Source: CBFDBF01 sp050293315
GTDB taxonomy: Bacteria > Pseudomonadota > Gammaproteobacteria > Chromatiales > Chromatiaceae
Length of the DNA stretch: 64,000 bases
Direction of reading: 5' to 3'
NCBI GenBank assembly: GCA_050293315.1
Contig: JBNKMS010000007.1
Coordinates: 22,592 to 86,591, forward strand
Under the pieces are notes generated by a model. The model worked only from the letters and a program-made list of their open reading frames with translations, was not told the DNA's origin and searched no databases. Below, one piece after another: positions 34,528 through 43,608 of the stretch. Made by a program: the position numbers and the translations under genes. Each line of letters starts with the position of its first letter. The first letter of the stretch is position 1.

Positions 34528-36948
34528 TTGGATATCTCGGGCACGGATATTGTGGGTAAACTGCTTGCATCATATAAAGGATATGGCCTACTAAGTAGGA
34601 TGCCAGTCTTGGCATGGCGCCTACTATTTATTGCGTCCACTCTCATATCCTCCACTGTGATGGGTGGTGAAGAGGCCAAAAACAGTTTTTCACCTGCAGC
34701 AACATCTGTTCAGGAACCAATTGGGGTAGCGATTGGCGTGTTAGCCAAGCGGGGGGCTGAGATTACTCACCGACGCTGGGACTCAACTGCCGAGTATCTC
34801 AGTCGCACGATTCCAGAATACCGTTTTAAGGTGGTTCCGCTCGATTTTCAGCAAATATTTGAGCAGGTCAGCCAGGGGAAAGTCGATTTCGTATTAGCCA
34901 ATTCAGCAATCTATGTCCAACTGGAATCTAAATACGGGATTTCGCGTATTACGACATTGCGCAATCGGACAGGCAAAACGGCTTCATCCTGGTTTGGAGG
35001 AGTAATATTCACCCGGGCTGATAGCACGTCCATTCACAGTTATATAGACCTCAAGGGCAAGCGCTTTGCGGCCGTGGACCCGGAGTCACTTGGCGGCCAC
35101 CTGATGGCATTGCGCGAACTTCAGCACCGGGACCTAATACCCGAACGTGATTTCAGTTCGGTAAGCTTTGAACATACCCATGATGGTGTTGTCTATGCCG
35201 TGCGCGACGGCCGGGCGGATTTTGGAACCGTGCGGACTGACACCCTAGAGCGCATGGCCGAGGAGGGTCTTATCCGGCTGGATCATTTCAAGGCCTTACA
35301 CGCCGGCACAGATCAATATGGTGAAAAGTTTCCGTATCTCTACAGCACCCGCTTGTACCCGGAATGGCCGCTGGCAAAACTCGCGAAGACTGAGCAGATG
35401 CTGGCTGAGAAAGTGGCGCTGGCATTAATGACCATGCCAACAAACCATCCCGCTGCAAAGGATTCCCACACTGCAGGCTGGAGCATACCCGCTAATTATC
35501 AACCTGTGCATGACCTATTGCGGGATTTAGGCTGGCCACCCTATGAACCGCAACCTGTCACGCTGGCAGTAATCTTGCACAACTACTGGCCGTGGCTCAT
35601 TGGAATCTTATTAGCGTTGTTCATAACTATTGGGTTTGCATGGTATTGGAGGCGGCTTAATTCACGTCTGCTCGCTTCACAACGCCAACTGCACATTGTC
35701 AATGACAGCTTGGTCAAAGCAAAACAGAAAGCCGAAGCGGTCACTCAGCAGATAACAAGAATAACCACCAACATTCCAGGCATTATTTTTCAGTGTCATA
35801 GAATGGAAGGCAGAGAGGCGATCTATACCTATGTAAGTCCTGGCACAGGGGAATTACTGGGCAAGGCGGAAGACAATCCAGACGATGATATATATCGGTT
35901 GTTTTCCGACATTCATCCAAATGATCTGCAGCAATTCAAGAAAAATTCATTTTGTGCTGATGGCCAGGCAAAACCGGTCGATATTGAATACCGTGTAAAG
36001 CAGGAGGATGGAGGTTTACGCTGGATACTTTGCAGTGCATTGCCAGGAAAAGTAACGGACGAAGGTATGCTATGGGATGGTTTGTTACTGGATATCAATG
36101 ACAGAAAGACCCTTGAGATTCAGTTATTGCAGGCCAGAAAACTGGAATCGGTCGGACAACTGGCTGCCGGTATCGCTCACGAGATTAATACACCTACACA
36201 ATACGTACAGGACAATACAAAATATCTGCAAGAAGCTTTTAGCAATTTTCAAGACACTATTTTGGCACTAAAAAAGCTGCTACTTGAAAAAAATAAGGGT
36301 AGTGAAAATAGCGTGATAGTCAGCGCAATGGATGATATTTTTGAAGAAAATGATATAGATTACCTTCTAGAGGAAACACCGAGCGCAATTCAACAGGCAC
36401 TTACAGGCCTGGAGCGGATAAGAACAATTGTCTCGGCAATGAAAGAGTTCTCTCACCCAAGTACTGATTCGAAACAACCCGTCGATATTAATACCATAAT
36501 CGAAAATATCGTTACTATATCCAGAAATGAGTGGAAATATGCCGCTGATCTAAGTACAGAACTGGATGAAACGCTACCATCCACTGCTGGATATCGTGAC
36601 AAACTTGGGCAAGTTATACTTAATCTCGTCATCAATGGAGTCCATTCCATCCAGGAAAAAATTGATGCTAGACTTTATGAACACGGACACATCTCAATCA
36701 CAACTGGGCAACATGACGGCGTCATTGAAATTAGGGTTAGTGATAATGGACTGGGTGTTCCGGAAACAATCAGACAAAATATTTTTGATCCCTTTTTTAC
36801 AACCAAGGAAGTGGGCAAGGGTTCTGGTCAGGGCTTGTCGATAGCTAGATCAATTGTCGTCGATCAGCATCATGGCGAGCTGTTCGTGGAGAGCGAAGAA
36901 AACGAGGGTGCAACGTTTATTATTCGATTGCCAATCGAGGCTAGTTAG
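34528..36948 (+). CDS. Hybrid PhnD-like periplasmic sensor histidine kinase (TtrS-like)
   Basis: 806 aa. A signal/anchor near residue 30, then a phosphonate/phosphite-type binding domain (about 65-345, VPLDFQQIFEQVSQGKVDFV, DLKGKRFAAVDPESLGGHLM), a transmembrane helix (about 352-375, WPWLIGILLALFITIGFAWY), a PAS domain (about 410-525), a phospho-acceptor helix (GQLAAGIAHEINTPTQYVQD) and HATPase_c (NLVINGVHSIQE, GLGVPETIRQNIFDPFFTTK, GSGQGLSIA). Architecture like TtrS. No response regulator is adjacent. The first codon is TTG; ATG at 34600 is an alternative. Confidence 0.88.
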   Translation: MDISGTDIVGKLLASYKGYGLLSRMPVLAWRLLFIASTLISSTVMGGEEAKNSFSPAATSVQEPIGVAIGVLAKRGAEITHRRWDSTAEYLSRTIPEYRFKVVPLDFQQIFEQVSQGKVDFVLANSAIYVQLESKYGISRITTLRNRTGKTASSWFGGVIFTRADSTSIHSYIDLKGKRFAAVDPESLGGHLMALRELQHRDLIPERDFSSVSFEHTHDGVVYAVRDGRADFGTVRTDTLERMAEEGLIRLDHFKALHAGTDQYGEKFPYLYSTRLYPEWPLAKLAKTEQMLAEKVALALMTMPTNHPAAKDSHTAGWSIPANYQPVHDLLRDLGWPPYEPQPVTLAVILHNYWPWLIGILLALFITIGFAWYWRRLNSRLLASQRQLHIVNDSLVKAKQKAEAVTQQITRITTNIPGIIFQCHRMEGREAIYTYVSPGTGELLGKAEDNPDDDIYRLFSDIHPNDLQQFKKNSFCADGQAKPVDIEYRVKQEDGGLRWILCSALPGKVTDEGMLWDGLLLDINDRKTLEIQLLQARKLESVGQLAAGIAHEINTPTQYVQDNTKYLQEAFSNFQDTILALKKLLLEKNKGSENSVIVSAMDDIFEENDIDYLLEETPSAIQQALTGLERIRTIVSAMKEFSHPSTDSKQPVDINTIIENIVTISRNEWKYAADLSTELDETLPSTAGYRDKLGQVILNLVINGVHSIQEKIDARLYEHGHISITTGQHDGVIEIRVSDNGLGVPETIRQNIFDPFFTTKEVGKGSGQGLSIARSIVVDQHHGELFVESEENEGATFIIRLPIEAS

Positions 36949-37037
36949 ATATTACTTAAGCATGAAAAGGAATGAAAGTAGAATAAATGTGGTCAGAGCC
37001 ATTTTCTAACACATAATCCCCCAACACAGCTCCCAAC

Positions 37038-37328
37038 ATGAATCCAGCCAAAGTAAAAAGAAACAAGGTCAAGACCCTGACCGATCTTCCCAACATCGGC
37101 CCCGCCATGGCCAGAGATCTGCAATTGCTTGGCATCTCTGAACCCAGCCAGTTACATGGAAGGTCCGCCTATGATATGTACCACGATCTGTGCGAGATAA
37201 CCGGCCATAGCCATGACCCATGTGTGATTGATGTATTCCTCTCCATCACCGATTTTATCAACGGTAGGGAGCCGATGGCCTGGTGGGCATACACCCAGCA
37301 AAGGAAGGATTTTCTTGCCAAGCAGTAA
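37038..37328 (+). CDS. Helix-hairpin-helix Cdd1-family protein
   Basis: 96 aa. LTDLPNIGPAMARDLQLLGI, then SEPSQLHGRSAYDMYHDLCE and HDPCVIDVF, match the Cdd1 (pathogenicity locus/TfoX C-terminal-like) family of small HhH proteins. Probably DNA-binding; cellular role unknown. Single gene, weak ribosome site. Confidence 0.8.
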   Translation: MNPAKVKRNKVKTLTDLPNIGPAMARDLQLLGISEPSQLHGRSAYDMYHDLCEITGHSHDPCVIDVFLSITDFINGREPMAWWAYTQQRKDFLAKQ

Positions 37329-37391
37329 CTACGCACTGTGCTACACTTTAATTAATGGTCACAAGGAATATCACTCCATCCATGATCTTCG

Positions 37392-39116
37392 ATGATGGCA
37401 AATAAGATAAACCCTTCTTTCAGACTTATTCTAATAATTCTACTCCTGTGTATTGCTACAAGCATTGAAAGCGCTGTTGAACGCAAAAAACAGATTCTAA
37501 TCCTGCACTCGTACCATCAGGGGCTGGAGTGGACAGACAATATCAGCAGGGGAGTCAGAAGTGTATTTAACCCACTGCAGCAGCAGTATGAAATACACTA
37601 TGAATATCTCGATACCAAGAGAAATTCAGGCGAGGCCTACATGGATAAGATATCCCGTATGGTTTCCGAAAAAAACATAATGGCCAAGTATGAGTTGATT
37701 ATTACCTCTGACAACCATGCACTAGACCTGCTAAATACGGGAAAGATAACATTTCAAGGAGATCCTCCGATCGTATTCTGCGGAATCAACAATTTCGACA
37801 ACTCAATGATCAGCAATCTGAGGCATGTAACCGGAGTCGTAGAGGCTACAGATATCAAAGGCACACTAGATCTGATGATGCAACTCCATCCACGGAGAAA
37901 CCATGTCATCATAGTTATGGACAGAACATTTACCGGAGATGCTATAAGGGAAGAGTTTAGAGGACTTGAGGATAGCTACCGATCAAAACTGGATTTTGAA
38001 TTCATTCGCGACTTCTCCCTGGAGGAGATACCTGAAAAACTGGCACATCTGGATGACAATGACATTATCTATGTATTGACCTTCAATCGCGACAAAAATG
38101 GGACCTTTATCTCCTACACAGAGGGAATCGAAATATTATCTCGTAGTTCGAATGTCCCAATATATGGATCGTGGGATTTTTATATGGGCAAAGGGATTAT
38201 TGGAGGCAGCATTACGTCTGGCTACATGCAGGGTGTAGAAGCGGCAAAAATGGCAATCATGATACTGCGCGGCATGGATGCAAAAGAGATAAAAATATCT
38301 AAGGACCCACCCACTGAATACATGTTTGATTATCGCCTCCTGCAAAAATACAATGTTGATCGTACACTATTACCAAAATATAGCCGCATCATCAATGCAT
38401 CCCCCAGCACCTACGAGAGATACAAACCCATTCTTACCTGGATCATCGGGGCACTATTAATTATCCTGCTACTGCTGACGTGGAAATATTTCCGGCAGCA
38501 GACCATGCTGAAAAAGGAAAAGGCACTGGCCCTAGAGTTAGATAAAATGGTACGCGAAAGGACCAGGGAACTGGAACAGAGCAATATGGAGCTGCAGCGA
38601 CTATCAAATCAGGATGGACTAACACAAATATATAACAGACGATATTTTGACAACTTCCTCGCTCAGGAAATCAATAGATTACAGCGCAGCTCTTCGCCAA
38701 TCTCACTACTACTATGCGATATCGACCACTTCAAACAATATAACGACACCCACGGACATCTAGCAGGCGATGACTGCCTTAAGACGATCGCTAATGTAAT
38801 GCGACAAAACTGCAAACGGGTTATAGATATCGTAGCCAGATACGGAGGCGAAGAGTTTGCGGTTATCTTATCTAATACAGATGCAGATAACGCGGTAATC
38901 ATAGCCAATGCTATTCGCACTGGGGTCGAATCAGCATGCATCACCCATCTCCCACCTGGAAGCAAAGAGATAATATCTATAAGTATAGGCATCGCATCCA
39001 TCATCCCGGATAAGCAGACCATATCATCCGAACTAATCGCCATTGCAGATAAGGCCTTGTATGAGAGTAAACGCGGTGGCAGAAACAGAGTGACACTACT
39101 GAGTAGCATTGCATAA
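37392..39116 (+). CDS. Membrane diguanylate cyclase with ABC-substrate-like sensor
   Basis: 574 aa. Signal/anchor (about 10-28), periplasmic PF04392-like substrate-binding domain (about 35-325: QILILHSYHQGLEWTDNISR, FCGINNFDNS, IYGSWDFYMGKGIIGG), transmembrane helix (about 350-368), coiled coil (about 375-405) and a GGDEF domain (about 410-570) with ARYGGEEFAVIL active site. Should synthesise cyclic di-GMP in response to a periplasmic ligand. Two ATGs in tandem at the start. A strong terminator follows. Confidence 0.9.
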   Translation: MMANKINPSFRLILIILLLCIATSIESAVERKKQILILHSYHQGLEWTDNISRGVRSVFNPLQQQYEIHYEYLDTKRNSGEAYMDKISRMVSEKNIMAKYELIITSDNHALDLLNTGKITFQGDPPIVFCGINNFDNSMISNLRHVTGVVEATDIKGTLDLMMQLHPRRNHVIIVMDRTFTGDAIREEFRGLEDSYRSKLDFEFIRDFSLEEIPEKLAHLDDNDIIYVLTFNRDKNGTFISYTEGIEILSRSSNVPIYGSWDFYMGKGIIGGSITSGYMQGVEAAKMAIMILRGMDAKEIKISKDPPTEYMFDYRLLQKYNVDRTLLPKYSRIINASPSTYERYKPILTWIIGALLIILLLLTWKYFRQQTMLKKEKALALELDKMVRERTRELEQSNMELQRLSNQDGLTQIYNRRYFDNFLAQEINRLQRSSSPISLLLCDIDHFKQYNDTHGHLAGDDCLKTIANVMRQNCKRVIDIVARYGGEEFAVILSNTDADNAVIIANAIRTGVESACITHLPPGSKEIISISIGIASIIPDKQTISSELIAIADKALYESKRGGRNRVTLLSSIA

Positions 39117-39170
39117 ACCACAGTGGGCAAGTTGAACCTCTCCGGCATTCTCCAGGATACTGAACTGACT

Positions 39171-39201
39171 AAAAAAGGGCGCTAGTACAGGCGCCCTTTT
39201 T
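39171..39201. terminator. Bidirectional intrinsic terminator
   Basis: AAAAAAGGGCGC and GCGCCCTTTTT form a stem (39177-39182 with 39191-39196, extended by A-T pairs), with T runs in both directions. Lies between the convergent diguanylate cyclase and PEP-CTERM genes. Confidence 0.92.
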
Positions 39202-39219
39202 ATACAGTGAGTCTTTGTA

Positions 39220-39912
39220 TTACACGCTGAGCGTGGACGTCCTCTTCTTCCTCCTTGCACCCAGCCACATCAGGCCGGAGGCCAACAACAACCCTGCGGG
39301 TGGGATCGGGACTGCTGATGTAGTCATTACTACATTATCCACAAGCAGGAACGATGCCCCGTCGTTGTACGGCCCCGTTGATACTAAGCGGAGCTCATCA
39401 AACTGGATGCCATCCAGAGTCATAGTGTATTGATGAGATGGAGTGGTGCTGCCTGGTCTGGTGTAATGCTCGAAATCTGATAACAAGACGCTTGTGCTGC
39501 CAACTGAACTACCTTGATAGTAGGCGCGTAGTGTTAGTTCATTATTAGCAGGAAATGATGCTGCAAAGATGTCGATAGATGCGGCAGTGGCAATGCTATC
39601 TATCGACATGCTCATAGCCCCAAAACGGCCATATCCTACAGAGCCGCCCGTTGCAGGAGACATAAATGCTAAAGCGTTATTTGGGCTAAAGGTGGAATTA
39701 ACCAGGGCAGTTGAGCCATCTTCTATATAAAACGGTGGTGTATAGAAGGATATATAATTATCGAAATCGGAGAAGGTTATTCCACCATCGGTAAAACTAG
39801 AGCCAACAGAACCTTGAGCAAAACTATCAAAGGTTGCGGTTGCGGCCTGGGCTACACCGGCCACAATAATAAGACAGGATCCTGCGATTAAATTCAGGTA
39901 ACTTCTTTTCAT
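39220..39912 (-). CDS. PEP-CTERM/VPxPA-type sorting-signal protein
   Basis: 230 aa. Signal peptide (LNLIAGSCLIIVAGVAQAAT), a beta-rich Ser/Gly-rich body (SFLLVDNVVMTT) and a C-terminal VPIPPAGLLLASGLMWLGAR followed by RKK: the tripartite motif-helix-basic tail of exosortase substrates. The ATG at 39912 follows AAGGAG at ideal distance. Likely an exported matrix or surface protein. No exosortase gene is in the window. Confidence 0.85.
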   Translation of the reverse strand: MKRSYLNLIAGSCLIIVAGVAQAATATFDSFAQGSVGSSFTDGGITFSDFDNYISFYTPPFYIEDGSTALVNSTFSPNNALAFMSPATGGSVGYGRFGAMSMSIDSIATAASIDIFAASFPANNELTLRAYYQGSSVGSTSVLLSDFEHYTRPGSTTPSHQYTMTLDGIQFDELRLVSTGPYNDGASFLLVDNVVMTTSAVPIPPAGLLLASGLMWLGARRKKRTSTLSV

Positions 39913-40308
39913 GCCCACTCCTTATAGATTTTGAAATCACAGCACTACAACAAATCCCATCCATAAGGAGGCTGTGGCGTAATCTATCCTTGAGCGCCAT
40001 TATATGGATCACGATAAATCGGTTGTATGAAACGGATCGCAAAACGGACTGCCATCTGGGCATAGTATAAAAACCGCGTCACATAAAATCTGGTAAGAGC
40101 GCAAAATCTACACAAAAACAGGGGCTGTGCGCGATTGTGTCTGCTATTTCGTCGCATTCCCATCGCAGGCGCAATGAAACAAGGCACACCCCGCTATTTC
40201 GTAGCTTGACCACGGGATCCAAGAAGAGAGATACTCTGGTTTTCAAATGACAGCAAATGGATTATCGCTACCCCTCTCTGCGCCTCTTCGCAGCACATTC
40301 CAATATTA
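39913..40308. repeat. Gap with dispersed CTTGACC-CGGGATCCAAG repeat
   Basis: From about 40190 to 40308 the sequence is a copy of a roughly 115-bp repeat also found at 41567-41682 (shared GCTTGACC, GGGATCCA, GATACTCT, ACAGCAAA, ATTCCAATATT) and in part at 34306 and 49010. The rest of this 390-bp stretch shows no convincing gene or RNA. Confidence 0.65.
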
Positions 40309-40665
40309 ATGAAAAACATACACCCCATAGCTATTATTATCCCAATCATAGTGATATGTATAAACATCATTACATACATAGATCGTGCAGAGCATGAAAA
40401 AAAGGCTAGACTGTTTTATCCTATAAATCAGCAAACTGAAGAATTAAATAGAATATTAGAGCAATCTGGTACAGATCGATCTCTTAAAAACATTAAAGCC
40501 ATAGCAGAAAGCAATAGCGATTTTAAAGTTAAATCTATCGTTATCTCCAAACCTTATACGACTCTTGGCGCTGATAAGATTGCATTGAAAGTAAATCAAA
40601 CTATTCTGTTATTTAAAAATGGCCAATATTATTTTGAGATCAAACCAGATAAATCAACCCATTGA
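40309..40665 (+). CDS. Small membrane-anchored protein, unknown
   Basis: 118 aa. N-terminal hydrophobic segment IAIIIPIIVICINIITYI (about 7-24) then a charged, Lys-rich soluble part (AEHEKKARLFYPINQQTEEL). I do not recognise the family. No strong Shine-Dalgarno. The start lies at the right edge of a dispersed repeat. First of a run of short plus-strand genes. Confidence 0.55.
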   Translation: MKNIHPIAIIIPIIVICINIITYIDRAEHEKKARLFYPINQQTEELNRILEQSGTDRSLKNIKAIAESNSDFKVKSIVISKPYTTLGADKIALKVNQTILLFKNGQYYFEIKPDKSTH

Positions 40666-40758
40666 CAAACATGCTAATCCTGGCCTCACAATGCTCAGCC
40701 GGCTCGCTATGCACATTTTCGCTCCCGGTTACACACGACGGTTAAGGTAAATATACCC

Positions 40759-41112
40759 ATGAACAAAGAACAAGCCCAAAATTTCGCAGAAGAGTGGATT
40801 AATGCCTGGAATTCGCACGATCTCGATATGATTCTCGCGCACTACGATGATGATTTCGAGATGTCATCACCTGCCATTATCAAACTCACGGGAGAACCCA
40901 GCGGCGTACTGCGAGGAAAGGCCGCTGTTGGCGAATATTGGTCTGGGGCCTTAAAGAAGTATCCCGATCTAAAATTCACACTCCTGCATACTCTTTGTGG
41001 TGCAAACAGTGTAGCCCTTATCTATGAGGGGGTTTTGGGCCTCTCAAATGAGGTGTTTCACTTCGGTGATAATGGCAAGGTTATCCGCGCATATGCACAC
41101 TACGACCTCTAA
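40759..41112 (+). CDS. SnoaL-like/NTF2-fold protein
   Basis: 117 aa. AEEWINAWNSHDLDMILAHY, then DDDFEMSSPAI, GKAAVGEYWSGAL and KVIRAYAHYDL follow the nuclear transport factor 2-like (SnoaL) fold. Such proteins range from isomerases to binding proteins; the substrate cannot be inferred. Followed 29 nt later by a VOC protein. Confidence 0.82.
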   Translation: MNKEQAQNFAEEWINAWNSHDLDMILAHYDDDFEMSSPAIIKLTGEPSGVLRGKAAVGEYWSGALKKYPDLKFTLLHTLCGANSVALIYEGVLGLSNEVFHFGDNGKVIRAYAHYDL

Positions 41113-41140
41113 CAACACCGTAAATGGCTAATAGAAATAT

Positions 41141-41521
41141 ATGAAAATAAGCAATCTTGATCATTTGGTATTAACGGTAAAAGATATTGAAAAAACAACA
41201 TCGTTTTACGAGTCAGTACTAGGAATGAAAAAAGAGGTCTTTGGTAGTGGCAGAGTAGCATTGAAATATGGCAATCAAAAAATCAACCTCCATCAGCTGG
41301 GGAATGAGTACGAACCAAAAGCCAACCTGCCTACGCCAGGTTCTGCTGATCTGTGCTTCATCGCAACAACACCTCTCGATGATGCGATTGCTCATGTAAA
41401 GAGCTGTGGTGTAGAGATAATTGAGGGGCCAATAGAGCGGACCGGCGCAACAGGCCCGATTCGTTCCATTTATTTTAGAGATCCAGACAACAATCTAATC
41501 GAGGTGTCCAATGAGATATAG
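41141..41521 (+). CDS. VOC-family (glyoxalase/bleomycin-resistance fold) protein
   Basis: 126 aa. ISNLDHLVLTVKDIEKTTSF, YESVLGMKK and RSIYFRDPDNNLIEVSNEI are the hallmark paired beta-alpha-beta modules, with metal-ligand-type His (NLDHLVL) and Glu (NLIEVS). Common small metalloprotein; substrate unknown. Probably co-transcribed with the SnoaL-like gene. Confidence 0.88.
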   Translation: MKISNLDHLVLTVKDIEKTTSFYESVLGMKKEVFGSGRVALKYGNQKINLHQLGNEYEPKANLPTPGSADLCFIATTPLDDAIAHVKSCGVEIIEGPIERTGATGPIRSIYFRDPDNNLIEVSNEI

Positions 41522-41566
41522 AACACCCCTCCCCTCCTGATCGCACACCCCAATTCACCAGCATCC

Positions 41567-41682
41567 CGCGGCTTGACCGCGGGATCCAGAAAGGGGGATA
41601 CTCTAATTTTCTGACAACAGCAAACGGAATATCGCTGCCCCTCATGCTTCTTCCCAGCGGCTTATTCCAATATTGGAGCCGG
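41567..41682. repeat. Dispersed CCCGCGGCTTGACCGCGGGATCCAG repeat
   Basis: CCCGCGG...CCGCGGG forms a hairpin, followed by a conserved tail (GATACTCT ... ATTCCAATATT) shared with the copy at 40190-40308. Partial copies at 34306, 49010 and, inverted, 59490. Confidence 0.75.
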
Positions 41683-41749
41683 CTGTATAACTCAATATAC
41701 GTGCCTGCAATATAGTCACATATATATGTGTAATAAACGGTAAGCACTA

Positions 41750-41998
41750 GTGTATAAGATCTTATTCATCGTTCTAGCGACAGTGGTGATACTAAATCTT
41801 GTTGTTTCTATCACCGTCGCTCGCCGTGATGATCTGAATATATTACAGAAAACAGTCCAGATTATTATTGCTTGGCTAATACCACTGTTTGGCGCTATCG
41901 GCATTTGGTCTCTTCATAAGAGTTATGATGAGCCAATCGAACCCAGCAAACCCATCGGGTCTAGCGGTCTAGACAACTACACTGTAGGAGGTGACTGA
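41750..41998 (+). CDS. Small two-helix membrane protein
   Basis: 82 aa, GTG start. Helix 1 ILFIVLATVVILNLVVSITV, basic loop ARRDDLN, helix 2 VQIIIAWLIPLFGAIGIWSL, then a polar tail. The layout resembles PLDc_N-like short membrane proteins. Function unknown; start uncertain because the ribosome site is weak. Confidence 0.55.
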   Translation: MYKILFIVLATVVILNLVVSITVARRDDLNILQKTVQIIIAWLIPLFGAIGIWSLHKSYDEPIEPSKPIGSSGLDNYTVGGD

Positions 41999-42074
41999 AA
42001 TACATATGCCTACACAATCAGGCGCTCAAGAAGAGCCAGCACCCACTTGCTTAAACAACATGCGCTAAGGAGAA

Positions 42075-42539
42075 ATGACCATGATTGAAGTTGTTTTCAA
42101 AAATATCTCTGTATTCCCTGAATTGACTCAACAAGCAATTCTAACAACCTGGGGGCTTTTGCTTTTTATAGTTCCAATAGCAGGAATTGTGAAAATACTA
42201 CAATCTAGATGTGCCAAAACCGCATATCATGATATACCACTGGCTTGCAAGAAAATCGGCGATTTTCTACAACGCCAAATAGATGATCCAATTAAATATC
42301 CAAAGATCGAGAAGGCACTACAGTACGCAATGATTGCCCAATCATATGCTCTTTCGTTTTTACTTTTCGTGAGCTTTATATTACTAACGCTCTCGTGGAG
42401 CATAACAGAGAGAGAACTTACAGTTGCTCAGCACATAGGTGTTATATTCTATTGTTTGGCTTGTGCGTATATGTCTGCTGCTTTAAAGACCCAAGGCAAT
42501 AGAGAATTGCTTAAACTCCGGGCTACAAAAAGCACATAA
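42075..42539 (+). CDS. Membrane protein, unknown
   Basis: 154 aa. Three to four hydrophobic helices (TTWGLLLFIVPIAGIVKILQ, ALSFLLFVSFILLTLSWSIT, HIGVIFYCLACAYMSAALKT). AAGGAG precedes the ATG at a good distance. No recognised family. A small stem (AACAACGAT/ATCGTTGTGTT) overlaps its stop codon. Confidence 0.65.
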   Translation: MTMIEVVFKNISVFPELTQQAILTTWGLLLFIVPIAGIVKILQSRCAKTAYHDIPLACKKIGDFLQRQIDDPIKYPKIEKALQYAMIAQSYALSFLLFVSFILLTLSWSITERELTVAQHIGVIFYCLACAYMSAALKTQGNRELLKLRATKST

Positions 42540-42585
42540 CAACGATGTTTGTTCAGACGTATCGTTGTGTTACCAGGAGAGAGTT

Positions 42586-43080
42586 ATGAGAATACTCGCA
42601 GGTATTTTGCTTTCTATAATCGTTATCTCTGGAGTAGCTGATGCGCTTTCTCAAGACTCATTTGCCGGAATAAAAATCGGGACTTCTGCCCCAGAGGCAT
42701 TGGAGATACTCAAGGGATACGAGTCTGATGCCGCGCAATATGACTCAGAGGCCTGCTATTATCTGGTTCCGAAAGACAATAAACCTGGTGCTGCATTTAT
42801 GATTGTGGACGGTGTCGTTGCTCGAATTGATATTTACTCAATAGAATCAGGCATAACAACTAATGAAGGCATCGGGATAGGATCTAAAAAGAGTGAGGTA
42901 ATTGCCAAATATCTTGATGTTAAGGTCTCTCCCCACCCATATATTGATCCTGATGGAGAATATCTTGAGGTTAAGTTGAAAAATGGATATGGCATAATCT
43001 TCGAAACCGAACACGATGTGGTTACTAGTTTTAGATTAGGCAGCTACCCGGCAATTGAATATATAGAGGGTTGTCTGTAA
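42586..43080 (+). CDS. Secreted protein, unknown
   Basis: 164 aa from the ATG at 42586, preceded by AGGAGAG; the frame extends 7 codons upstream without support. Signal peptide MRILAGILLSIIVISGVADA. The mature part has SFAGIKIGTSAPEALEILKG and GIGIGSKKSEVIAKY, repeated short-motif units seen in periplasmic proteins of unknown function. Two Cys could form a disulfide. Confidence 0.7.
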   Translation: MRILAGILLSIIVISGVADALSQDSFAGIKIGTSAPEALEILKGYESDAAQYDSEACYYLVPKDNKPGAAFMIVDGVVARIDIYSIESGITTNEGIGIGSKKSEVIAKYLDVKVSPHPYIDPDGEYLEVKLKNGYGIIFETEHDVVTSFRLGSYPAIEYIEGCL

Positions 43081-43139
43081 AAAACAGCATGGCGCGCAGC
43101 TGACAAGTTATTTGGATACAAAACAAGGAGTACCAAATC

Positions 43140-43580
43140 ATGTCCCCAAAAGAGCAATTCGACTGCTGCATCAGACTTGCTGAGATGTCTATGCAACGAC
43201 ACAATAACAGGCAAGGCTATGAATGGAAAGTCAGCCTAAGCTTGTGGGCGGCAATCTTGTTATCCACATCCGTACTTAAAGCGGCACCACTTGCGCTGTG
43301 GGTGCCATTCGTCATTCCAGCGCTATATGCAATGTTCTGGTTACGTGGCTTATGGGCGTCAAATGAGTACGACAAACTACGACACACGTATTATCGAAAA
43401 CAGGCAGAACTACTACTACAGGATCCAAATCACTGCGTTACTCAATACAAAGGCGACCTCACGTGGCGCAGGAAACACTTTGGCTTTCTGGCTGATTGGG
43501 CTATGCAGTTTCACTTCCTGGCCACTTTATGTTTATGTTTATTAGTGTGGGCCTACCTCAAAGGATTGCTTACTGCTTGA
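43140..43580 (+). CDS. Small membrane protein, unknown
   Basis: 146 aa with AAGGAG before ATG. Helices at about 33-70 (LWAAILLSTSVLKAAPLALW, VPFVIPALYAMFWLRGLW) and a C-terminal helix (FLATLCLCLLVWAYLKGLL). Between them lies a charged, Tyr-rich cytoplasmic loop (YDKLRHTYYRKQAELLL). No family recognised. The gap to the next gene is 28 nt. Confidence 0.65.
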   Translation: MSPKEQFDCCIRLAEMSMQRHNNRQGYEWKVSLSLWAAILLSTSVLKAAPLALWVPFVIPALYAMFWLRGLWASNEYDKLRHTYYRKQAELLLQDPNHCVTQYKGDLTWRRKHFGFLADWAMQFHFLATLCLCLLVWAYLKGLLTA

Positions 43581-43608
43581 TATTGGTAAAGGACAAGGAG
43601 CAAAACGC

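Noticed and set aside
39919..40187. Minus-strand frames between the PEP-CTERM gene and 40.2 kb
   Set aside because: No ribosome sites or family motifs, and they run through repeat sequence.
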